DNA of 64,000 bases, taken from assembly GCF_018798885.1 (NCBI RefSeq), contig NZ_CP076361.1, positions 3,129,501 to 3,193,500 of the forward strand, read 5' to 3'. The notes below the pieces were generated by a model that was not told where the DNA came from, did not search any database, and worked only from the letters and a program-made list of their open reading frames with translations. This document shows, piece after piece, positions 38,785 to 45,836 of this stretch; position 1 is the stretch's first letter, and the number at the start of each line of letters is the position of its first letter. The stretch comes from Gemmobacter fulvus. Lineage in GTDB: Bacteria; Pseudomonadota; Alphaproteobacteria; Rhodobacterales; Rhodobacteraceae. A program made the position numbers and the translations under genes.

Positions 38785-41525
38785 TGGGCGGCCCTGCTGA
38801 TCTGTTGCGCGCGCTGACGCTGGCGCTGTGTCTGGCGCTGCCTGGCGCTGTGGCCGCACAAACCACGCCCGCAACCCCGCCTGTGGCGACCGAAGAGCGC
38901 GCGGCAGAGACAGGCGAAGGCGCGGCCGCTGAGGGCGGTGGCGCGGCAGATCAGGTTCCGGCAGCCCCGGTTGCCGACGCGGCCCCGACGCCCCCCGCCA
39001 AGACCGGCGGGCTGAGCAAAAGCCAGACCGCCGGCAGCAACAACCGGGGCGGCAAGTCAATCTCGGTTCTGCCGTCGGATTCCAATGCTTTGGACTATGC
39101 GGCATGGGAACGGCTCGCCACCCGGGCCGAAACCGCGCTGGCCGACAGCACCACCTCGAACAACGGGCTGGAGCTGTTGCGCGGGCAGTTGGTGGATTGG
39201 CGCACCAAGCTGCAAGGGGCGCAGAACACCAATGCGACCCGCATCGCCACATCGCGCACCCAGATCACGGCCCTCGGGCCTGCGCCTGCGGATGGCGAAA
39301 GTGAAGCGCCGGAAATCGCCGAGCGCCGCAAGGCGCTGAACGAACAACTGGCGCGTTTGCAGGCCCCCGGCCTTGCCGCCGAAGAAGCCTATCGCCGCGC
39401 CAGCGGCCTTGTGTCCGAAATCGACCGGGTGCTGCGCGAACGGCAGGCGAACGAGCTGCTGAAACTGTGGCCCAACCCGCTCAACCCCGCCAACTGGGGC
39501 ACAGCGGCGGCGGCGGTGCGCGACAGCCTGATGCCGATCTGGGCCGAGGCGGCGGTGAACTGGACCCGGCCCGACCGCCGCGCCTATCTGGTCGATAACC
39601 TGCCGGTGATCGGCGTGCTGTTGCTGCTGGCGATTGCGCTGATCTGGCGGGGCAGGGCGTGGATCGAGGGGTTTGCCCTCCGGCTGCAAACCTCGGCGGC
39701 ATCGGCGCGCGGGCGCAGGCTCTGGGGTTTTCTGGCGTCGCTGGGGCAGATCATCGTGCCCACGGTTGGCGTGTTCCTGATTTCGGTCGCGCTGGCGCTG
39801 ACCGAAATGGCGGGCAGTTCCGGCAAACAGCTGATTGCCTTGCTGCCCCCGGCGGGCTTTGCCCTGTTCGCGGCGCATTGGCTGGGCGGGCGCATCTTCC
39901 CCAAGGCCAATTGCGAGGACGGGCCGCTGTCGCTTGGCCCGGAACAATGCGCCGAGGGGCGGTTTCACGCCACTATGATCGGGCTTGTGCTGGCGCTTGA
40001 GACGCTGCGCGCCGGTCTTTTGCCCAATGCCCGCCTGCCCGAAGCGGCGGTGCCGGTGATCACCCTGCCGCTGATCCTGCTGATGGGGCTTATGCTGTGG
40101 CGCATCGGCCATCTGCTCAACCGCCATCTGGCGCGCAATGCCACCGATGGCGAAGCGGGCGGGTTTGCCAACCGCATCATCGGCATCTTGGCCAAGGTCA
40201 CGATTGCGATTGCGGTGGCCGGGCCGTTGCTGGCGCTGATCGGCTATGCGTCGGCGGCGGCGGCACTGGTGTTCCCGGCGGCAGGCTCGCTGGGCCTGCT
40301 GGCGCTGCTGGTGGTGATCCTGCAACTGATCGGCGAGCTGTACAGCCTGATCCTGCGGCTGCCGCCCGAGGATGATGCGCAATCGCAGGGCCTGCTGCCG
40401 GTGCTGGTGGGGTTCCTGCTCACGCTGGCCTCTCTGCCTCTGTTCGCCCTGATCTGGGGCGCGCGCTTCGATGATCTGACAGAACTGTGGGCGCGCTTTA
40501 CCCAAGGCTTCCAGATCGGCGAAACCCGGATATCGCCCTCGAACTTCCTGTATTTCGCGGTGCTGTTCGCCATCGGCCTTGCCCTGACCCGGCTGTTTCA
40601 GGGCGCGCTGAAAAGCTCCATCCTGCCCAAGACCAAACTGGATCAGGGCGGGCGCAATGCCATCGTCTCTGGCACCGGCTATCTGGGCATCTTCCTTGCC
40701 GGGCTGATCGCCATCAATTCGGCGGGGATTGACCTGTCGGGGCTGGCCATCGTCGCCGGTGCGCTGTCACTGGGCATCGGTTTCGGCCTTCAGAACATCG
40801 TGCAGAACTTCGTGTCCGGCATCATCCTGCTGATTGAACGCCCGGTCAGCGAGGGCGACTGGATCGAGGTCGGCACGGTCTCTGGCACGGTGAAGGCGAT
40901 TTCGGTGCGGTCCACCCGCATCCAGACCTTTGATCGGTCGGATGTGATTGTGCCCAATGCCGATCTGGTGTCGCAGCGCGTCACGAACTGGACGCGCTAC
41001 AACCTGTCGGGGCGGCTGATCGTGCCGGTGATGGTGATCCATGGCAGCGACCCGGATCAGGTGCTGCGGGTGCTGCGCGAGATTGCCGAGGCGCAGCCCA
41101 TGGCCGTGCTGAACCCGCCGCCGGTGGTGGCGCTGGTGGGCTTTGCGCTGGATGGTATCCAGTTCGAAATCCGCGTGATCCTGCGCGATGTGAACTTCCA
41201 GCTGTCGGTGCGGTCGGCCATCAATCAGGACATCCTGCGCCGGTTCCGCGACGAAGGCATTGCACTGGCGCATACCGGGGCCGGGTCCAAACCGCTGCCC
41301 GAACCGGAGCCCGAGGAAGATGAGGCATCTGCCCCGCATTTCTTCCCGGCGGTGATCGTGTCGATGCCCGCCAGTGCCGATGCGGCCAAGGCGGCACAGG
41401 CCGCTGCAAAAGCCGTCACACGGCGCAAGGCGGGGGCCGCGCACCCCGGTCCGGCCAGTCTCGGCCGGGATGCTGATGACTCCGACGCCTTCCTCGATGG
41501 CATTGAAGACGAGACCGAACGATGA
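38781..41525 (+). CDS. Large MscS-family mechanosensitive channel (DUF3772)
   Basis: A 914-residue protein. A signal peptide (cleaved after AVAAQ, about residue 27) precedes an Ala/Pro-rich linker and a periplasmic DUF3772 region (about 100-220, with a coiled segment RRKALNEQLARLQAPG). About eleven hydrophobic segments follow from 260, leading to the MscS pore region GALSLGIGFGLQNIVQNFVSGIILLIERPVSEGDW, spanning about 655-690, and the cytoplasmic beta domain (VRSTRIQTFDRSDVIVPNADL). The tail is acidic then basic. It is probably an osmotic safety valve. It is coupled to cysK and alaX by 4-base overlaps. Confidence 0.9.
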   Translation: MMGGPADLLRALTLALCLALPGAVAAQTTPATPPVATEERAAETGEGAAAEGGGAADQVPAAPVADAAPTPPAKTGGLSKSQTAGSNNRGGKSISVLPSDSNALDYAAWERLATRAETALADSTTSNNGLELLRGQLVDWRTKLQGAQNTNATRIATSRTQITALGPAPADGESEAPEIAERRKALNEQLARLQAPGLAAEEAYRRASGLVSEIDRVLRERQANELLKLWPNPLNPANWGTAAAAVRDSLMPIWAEAAVNWTRPDRRAYLVDNLPVIGVLLLLAIALIWRGRAWIEGFALRLQTSAASARGRRLWGFLASLGQIIVPTVGVFLISVALALTEMAGSSGKQLIALLPPAGFALFAAHWLGGRIFPKANCEDGPLSLGPEQCAEGRFHATMIGLVLALETLRAGLLPNARLPEAAVPVITLPLILLMGLMLWRIGHLLNRHLARNATDGEAGGFANRIIGILAKVTIAIAVAGPLLALIGYASAAAALVFPAAGSLGLLALLVVILQLIGELYSLILRLPPEDDAQSQGLLPVLVGFLLTLASLPLFALIWGARFDDLTELWARFTQGFQIGETRISPSNFLYFAVLFAIGLALTRLFQGALKSSILPKTKLDQGGRNAIVSGTGYLGIFLAGLIAINSAGIDLSGLAIVAGALSLGIGFGLQNIVQNFVSGIILLIERPVSEGDWIEVGTVSGTVKAISVRSTRIQTFDRSDVIVPNADLVSQRVTNWTRYNLSGRLIVPVMVIHGSDPDQVLRVLREIAEAQPMAVLNPPPVVALVGFALDGIQFEIRVILRDVNFQLSVRSAINQDILRRFRDEGIALAHTGAGSKPLPEPEPEEDEASAPHFFPAVIVSMPASADAAKAAQAAAKAVTRRKAGAAHPGPASLGRDADDSDAFLDGIEDETER

Positions 41526-42253
41526 GCCTGCCTGCCACACGCCTGCTGTTCCGTGACGATGCCTATCTGCGCGAGGCCCCGGCGCGGGTGATCGGCCATA
41601 CCGCCGAAGGGGGGATCCAGTTGGATGCGTCCATCTTCTATGCCACTTCGGGCGGGCAGCCGGGCGACAGCGGTCGGCTGGTCTGGCCGGGCGGGCAGTT
41701 GGCGATTGCCACGGCGGTCAAGGCCGATGGCGGCACCATCGCACTGGTCGCGGGCGAGCCTTTGCCGATGCCGCCAGTCGGAGCCGAGGTGATGCAGGTG
41801 TTGGATTGGGAGCGGCGCCACCGCCACATGCGGGTGCATACTGCGCTGCATCTGTTGTCGGTGGTGATCCCGCTGCCCGTCACCGGCGGGCAGATCGGCG
41901 CGGATCGCGGGCGGCTGGACTTCGACATGCCCGAGCCGCCGCAGGATGTGGCGGCGCTGAACGACGCGCTGAATGCGCTGATCGACCGCGATTTGCCGAT
42001 CAGCGAGGAATGGATCAGCGATGCCGAATTGCAGGCCAATCCGGGGCTGGTGAAAACCATGTCGGTGATGCCGCCGATGGGGCAGGGCCGGGTACGGCTG
42101 GTGCGGATCGGGCGCGGCGCGTCGCAGGTGGATCTGCAACCCTGTGGCGGCACCCATGTGGCCCGCACCGGCGAGATTGGCCGGGTCGAGATCAGCAAGA
42201 TCGAGAAAAAAGGCAAGCAGAACCGTCGCGTCAGCCTGACGCTGGTGGACTGA
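41522..42253 (+). CDS. Alanyl-tRNA editing protein AlaX
   Basis: A 243-residue protein of the AlaX family, a free-standing copy of the AlaRS editing domain that hydrolyses mischarged Ser- or Gly-tRNA-Ala. Zinc ligands are visible: His106 and His110 in HTALH, Cys208 and His212 in PCGGTH. FYATSGGQPGDSG is the other conserved loop. It overlaps the MscS gene by 4 bases, and its stop codon lies inside a hairpin shared with the convergent regulator gene. Confidence 0.92.
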   Translation: MSLPATRLLFRDDAYLREAPARVIGHTAEGGIQLDASIFYATSGGQPGDSGRLVWPGGQLAIATAVKADGGTIALVAGEPLPMPPVGAEVMQVLDWERRHRHMRVHTALHLLSVVIPLPVTGGQIGADRGRLDFDMPEPPQDVAALNDALNALIDRDLPISEEWISDAELQANPGLVKTMSVMPPMGQGRVRLVRIGRGASQVDLQPCGGTHVARTGEIGRVEISKIEKKGKQNRRVSLTLVD

Positions 42254-42269
42254 CGCGAAACAGCGTCAG
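42250..42269. terminator. Hairpin between alaX and the regulator gene
   Basis: CTGACGC (42250-42256), loop GAAACA, GCGTCAG (42263-42269). It includes both stop codons. Its arms repeat the same TGACGC/GCGTCA sequence found in the regulator's promoter region. Confidence 0.5.
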
Positions 42270-43066
42270 AGCCCGTCGGGGATCCGGTGCAGGGCGCGTT
42301 GCACGATGGGCGGGGCATAGCTGATGTCATGCATGGTTTCCTGCCGCACAATATTGCGCCACAGCGCCGGTTCGTTGGGCAGGCGCTCCAGCACCGCCGC
42401 CGTCATCCGGTTCATCCCGTCGATCCGCCGCCGCACCAGCAGCGAAAAGCCCGGATAGAAGCGCATGTTGCCCTCCAGCCCGAACTCGAAGAAGTTGATG
42501 TTGGACTGGTTCTGCCGGTCCTGACAATAGACCGACACCCCATCCAGATGCTGACGCACCAGCCCGAAATAGGCCAGCCGCGGAAAGCGCCGGGCATTGG
42601 GGTTTTCTTGCTGGGCGAGGATGTTTTCCTCAAACCCCTTGAACAGCGTCACCTCGTCGCGCGTCTTGACAAGGGCCACGTTGGTGACGATTTTTCCCTG
42701 AAACATGAAGGATTTACGCCAGAACCGATACATGGCATCCGGCAAGACATTCTGATCGACCGGGCGGGATTTGCCGATCAGCAGCTTGTCGCGCATTTCC
42801 ATCAGGAAGCGGTCGGGCAGGGCGCTGCGCAGATCGTCCAGCGGCTCCAGCAGGATGCGGGCATCCACGCCGAAATGCGCACAGATCTTGGCCAGAATAT
42901 CCGGGCGCGGAAAGGCCTCGCCCGCCAGATAACGGTTGAACTGGGTGCGGTTGATGCCGATCTGCTGGCAGATCGCAGTGACCGGCGGCCCGTCGTCGCA
43001 CAATTGCCGCAGATTGCGGCCAAAGACCGAGCGGACCTCGGTGGGGGACATTGGGGTTTGGGGCAT
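42266..43066 (-). CDS. XRE-type helix-turn-helix regulator
   Basis: A 266-residue protein. The N-terminal 75 residues are a Cro/C1-type DNA-binding domain (GRNLRQLCDDGPPVTAICQQIGINRTQFNRYLAGEAFPRPD, with the recognition helix RTQFNRYLAG). The remaining 190 residues form a ligand- or partner-binding domain with no name I can give; it contains MYRFWRKSFMFQGKIVTNVAL and NFFEFGLEGNMRFYPGFSLLVRRR-like stretches. The promoter side carries four TGACGCT/AGCGTCA heptamers, suggesting autoregulation. The start at 43066 is chosen because upstream codons run through those sites. Confidence 0.75.
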   Translation of the reverse strand: MPQTPMSPTEVRSVFGRNLRQLCDDGPPVTAICQQIGINRTQFNRYLAGEAFPRPDILAKICAHFGVDARILLEPLDDLRSALPDRFLMEMRDKLLIGKSRPVDQNVLPDAMYRFWRKSFMFQGKIVTNVALVKTRDEVTLFKGFEENILAQQENPNARRFPRLAYFGLVRQHLDGVSVYCQDRQNQSNINFFEFGLEGNMRFYPGFSLLVRRRIDGMNRMTAAVLERLPNEPALWRNIVRQETMHDISYAPPIVQRALHRIPDGL

Positions 43067-43069
43067 GGC

Positions 43070-43181
43070 TGACGCTCCCGTGCGGCGGGACTCTCTGGTT
43101 GTGACGCTAATCAGCGTCAGTCGTGAAACAAAATCGTTGGCATGTCCATCGTCTTGATGCGGAAAACCGAATGCAGCGTCA
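43070..43181. promoter_or_regulatory. Heptamer cluster, candidate regulator operators
   Basis: Four copies of one heptamer lie in 112 bases between the divergent regulator and small gene: TGACGCT at 43070-43076 and 43102-43108, AGCGTCA at 43113-43119 and 43175-43181. The middle pair forms a palindrome with a 4-base spacer (AATC). The first copy is in the 5' leader of the regulator gene. This layout suits a dimeric repressor with flanking half-sites. Confidence 0.55.
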
Positions 43182-43260
43182 TCGCGCCTGTGCATAAATA
43201 GCTGAGAAGGGACAAAATACCCTGCAATGACGCAAGTGGCGCAGAAACGGAGTGGCAAAG

Positions 43261-43524
43261 ATGCTGGGTGTTGTGATCTGGAGCTGCCAACGCACGGGCC
43301 GGGCCATCATCTGGTGCGCGGACCATCGCGATCTGGCGCATTATGAACGGCCCGCAGTCTCTGCGACACGGATCAGCGTCGAAGCCGGCGATCTGGTCGA
43401 AGTGGTGCTGATGACCGAACGGTCCGTCCGGCGTTGTGTCAGCATGAAACTGGTCGAAGCGGCCTATATGCCCGAGGTCGCAGCCGAGCTGAAGGGCCGC
43501 AGACAGGCCATCGCCGCCGCCTGA
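43261..43524 (+). CDS. Conserved small protein of unknown function
   Basis: An 87-residue protein starting MLGVVIWSCQRTGRAIIWCADHRDLAHYE. It looks like a small beta-rich domain (AVSATRISVEAGDLVEVVLM; RRCVSMKLVEAAYMP). The ATG at 43261 follows GGAG at good spacing; a GTG at 43252 is an alternative. It is divergent from the XRE regulator and shares the heptamer-containing promoter region, so it may be that regulator's target. I do not recognise a family. Confidence 0.55.
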   Translation: MLGVVIWSCQRTGRAIIWCADHRDLAHYERPAVSATRISVEAGDLVEVVLMTERSVRRCVSMKLVEAAYMPEVAAELKGRRQAIAAA

Positions 43525-43616
43525 GTCCGTGCCTGGCCGCCCCGCCAAGTCGGCCAGCAGAAACGTGAAACAGCCCCTTGCACCCGGTCAGGACTTCGGT
43601 TTAAACGACGTGCAAC

Positions 43617-43706
43617 GGACAGGTGGCCGAGTGGTCGAAGGCGCACGCCTGGAAAGTGTGTAGGCGGGGAACCGTCTCGAGGGTTCGAATCCCTCTCTGT
43701 CCGCCA
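43617..43706 (+). tRNA. tRNA-Ser (GGA)
   Basis: A 90-base class II tRNA: acceptor GGACAGG/TCTGTCC, anticodon loop with GGA (CCTGGAAAGT), long variable arm (TAGGCGGGGAACCGTCT), T arm GGGTTCGAATCCC, G73 and an encoded CCA. It marks the start of the accessory block that holds the IS element and the CRISPR-Cas locus. The bases after it (43707-43850) show no gene. Confidence 0.95.
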
Positions 43707-43850
43707 TAAATATTCCCATAAGTCATTGTTAGGATTGAATAAAGCTCTGTGGCTTTCAGGCAGTTTTTCGGAAAGCCGGATTTTGCACCACATCTTGATA
43801 CACAATCTGCCCACATCATGCTCTTGCGTGAAAGGTTCAGATGGTGTAGC

Positions 43851-43894
43851 CGGACAAAAATATGAGTACAAACGGACAAAAATATGAGCACATG
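43851..43894. repeat. Two tandem 22-base repeats, possible IS end remnant
   Basis: CGGACAAAAATATGAG followed by TACAAA or CACATG occurs twice in tandem (43851 and 43873). An 8-bp inverted repeat, GAGCTATG/CATAGCTC, follows at 43894-43918. Repeated terminal sequences of this kind are seen at ends of IS21-family elements, but no transposase remains, so this is only a guess. Confidence 0.4.
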
Positions 43895-43931
43895 AGCTAT
43901 GCTAGCGGCGCATAGCTCGAGCGGCGATAGC

Positions 43932-44162
43932 CTACCCATCCGCACGCTGCTTGTGGTCATACAGGTCCGGGAACGGATAGCCCGGCACTACCCGGGCCAG
44001 CTCTTCCTTCGTCAGTGCGGCTTCCAGCACAACCATCGCCTCGTGCACCACACTGTGCCACATCGGGGCACCGCGCCATCGGGTATCCTCGGGCTGTCGG
44101 CGTAGCTGGCAAAGCGCACGGCAGGCCAGTTCCAGCGGAGGCTTTTCTCTTCGGGCTGCCAT
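43932..44162 (-). CDS. Small hypothetical protein in the remnant zone
   Basis: A 76-residue ORF beginning [25 protein letters not shown] lies 8 bases before the ATG at 44162; an ATG two codons upstream overlaps that site and is less likely. The sequence is charged at the start and contains [22 protein letters not shown], likely a helix, and ends [17 protein letters not shown] know no family. It may belong to a former mobile element. Confidence 0.4.
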   Translation of the reverse strand: MAARREKPPLELACRALCQLRRQPEDTRWRGAPMWHSVVHEAMVVLEAALTKEELARVVPGYPFPDLYDHKQRADG

Positions 44163-44364
44163 TGTCATTCCCCTATGAGATCAGAATTTGAACCGCAGAT
44201 TTGCAAAGGGGGTAAGGATTCCCTTGCCCCCTCCACAGATCAGCCCACCGCCAGTAGAGCCGCCGTCAGATGCCGCCTGCATCATCTGCCCATCGACAAT
44301 CTGTCGCGCGACAGCGCCCGCATGATTGCGACCTCGGCCAAGTCCAGCTCTGTGGTCTCGAATC

Positions 44365-44486
44365 TTATCCTTCGCTGCTTATTTCCATCAGCATGCTGTA
44401 AACAGAGTTGGCTTCTTCGTTCAGATCTGCCCGCGACAGGATGGCCGAACTGTCCAAGCTCAGAAGTCTTGGCGCGCGGGTGTCAC
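44365..44486 (-). pseudogene. C-terminal gene fragment cut by the IS3 element
   Basis: On the minus strand an open frame runs from the IS boundary (DTRAPRLLSLDSSAILSRAD, then LNEEANSVYSMLMEISSEG) to a TAA at 44365-44367. It has no start and looks like the tail of a gene whose 5' part was lost or displaced when the IS element inserted. Identity unknown. The 202 bases between it and the next ORF show nothing certain. Confidence 0.35.
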
Positions 44487-44504
44487 TGACGTTGCCCCCG
44501 ACTT

Positions 44505-45434
44505 TTATCCAGCGTGAGCGAGACTCCGAGTTTGAGTTTGGCTGTTTTGGTCGGGTTGGGCAACGGGGGCTGGCGCGGAGCTTTGCGGGTTGCGCAGCGT
44601 CTGGCCCCGTTGCGGGGTGAAGGTTTGGGCGAACTCGGCAGGCGTCTGCCAGCCAAGGCGTGAATGCGGGCGTTCGGTGTTGTAGTCCTTGCGCCAGACG
44701 GCGAGCATGGCGCGGGCGTGGTTCAGGGACGGGAACAGGGTCTCGTTCAAAAGCTCGTCTCTCAGGCGACCGTTGAAGCTCTCGATGAAGGCGTTCTGGG
44801 TCGGCTTGCCGGGCGCGATGTAGTGCCAGTCGATCTTGCGGTTGTCAGCGAAGGTCAGGATGGCGTTCGACGTAAACTCGGTCCCGTTGTCGCTGACCAC
44901 CGTGATCGGCTTGCCGCGGGCCTCGAACAGGGTCGCCAACTCCCGCGCTACCCTTGCGCCAGATAAAGACGTGTCGGCGATCAGGGCAAGGCACTCCCGC
45001 GTGCAGTCATCCACAACGGTCAGCACGCGGAAGCGGCGGCCGTCGGTCAGTTGGTCGGAGACGAGGTCGAGCGACCAGCGCTGGTTCGGCATCAGCGGCA
45101 GCGTCATTGGGGCTCGCGTCCCTATCGCCCGCTTGCGCCCACCGCGGCGACGCACGTGCAGCCGCTCCTCGCGGTAGATGCGGAACAGACGCTTGTGGTT
45201 CACCTCATGCCCCTCGCGCCGCAAGAACACATGCAGCCGCCGATAGCCGAACCGGCGGCGCACCCGCGCCAGTTCTTTCAGCCGCTCACGCAGCACCGGG
45301 TCATCCTGACGGATCGCCTCGTAGCGCATGGTCATCCGGCAACAACCGATCACCCGACACGCCCGCCGCTCGCTCATCCCGTGATCTGCCACCAGATGCG
45401 CGACCGCTTGTCGCTTTGCGGCGGGCGTCACCAC
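44505..45434 (-). CDS. IS3-family transposase OrfB (integrase domain)
   Basis: About 309 residues in the -1 frame relative to orfA. It has an HTH_21 region ([23 protein letters not shown]) and an rve integrase core with the DDE residues in [17 protein letters not shown] and [10 protein letters not shown]. The C-terminus ends with a Pro/Gln-rich tail. It is normally made as an OrfAB fusion by frameshifting at the A6G run at 45434-45440. The frame appears intact, so the element may be active. Confidence 0.9.
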   Translation of the reverse strand: MVTPAAKRQAVAHLVADHGMSERRACRVIGCCRMTMRYEAIRQDDPVLRERLKELARVRRRFGYRRLHVFLRREGHEVNHKRLFRIYREERLHVRRRGGRKRAIGTRAPMTLPLMPNQRWSLDLVSDQLTDGRRFRVLTVVDDCTRECLALIADTSLSGARVARELATLFEARGKPITVVSDNGTEFTSNAILTFADNRKIDWHYIAPGKPTQNAFIESFNGRLRDELLNETLFPSLNHARAMLAVWRKDYNTERPHSRLGWQTPAEFAQTFTPQRGQTLRNPQSSAPAPVAQPDQNSQTQTRSLAHAG

Positions 45435-45694
45435 TTTTTTCCCAGGAGATCCTTCAGCGCGGCATTGTCGAGCATCGCATCCGCCAGCAACCGCTTCAGC
45501 CGGGCGTTTTCGTCCTCGAGACCCTTCAGCCGCTTGGCCTCGATCACATCCATACCGCCATACTTGGCTTTCCACTTGTAGACCGTCGCATCACTGACGC
45601 CATGCTTGCGGCACAGATCGGCGACGGAAATCACGGCCTCGTGCTCCTTCAGAATGCCGATGATCTGATCTTCGGTGAACCTGCTGCGCTTCAT
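45428..45694 (-). CDS. IS3-family transposase OrfA
   Basis: An 88-residue protein with a helix-turn-helix ([19 protein letters not shown], then [21 protein letters not shown]) and a C-terminal leucine-rich coiled segment ([20 protein letters not shown]) used for dimerisation. The reading frame ends GGA-AAA-AAG-TGG-TGA, which contains the slippery sequence for the -1 frameshift into orfB. Confidence 0.9.
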   Translation of the reverse strand: MKRSRFTEDQIIGILKEHEAVISVADLCRKHGVSDATVYKWKAKYGGMDVIEAKRLKGLEDENARLKRLLADAMLDNAALKDLLGKKW

Positions 45695-45836
45695 CTCTGG
45701 TCCTTTCAGTTGGGCCAGAGTCTACCTCAAACTGGATTAGGCGGAGGGGGAAACGTCAGCGCTGCGGGTAACGCCCCGCCGATGACGCTGCTTGAGACGA
45801 TAGAAAGCACTGACGTATCGCCATGTTTGCTTCGCT

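Larger units (their letters stand above)
44487..45758 (-). mobile_element. IS3-family insertion sequence
   Basis: A 1272-base element with orfA and orfB on the minus strand. Imperfect terminal inverted repeats are visible: TGACGTTGCCCCC at 44487 against TGACGTTTCCCCC read from 45758, with further matches (ATCCAG, AGACTC) inside. The ends have the TG...CA form. I found no matching target-site duplication beside it. It sits 78 bases from the old end of the CRISPR array. Confidence 0.85.
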
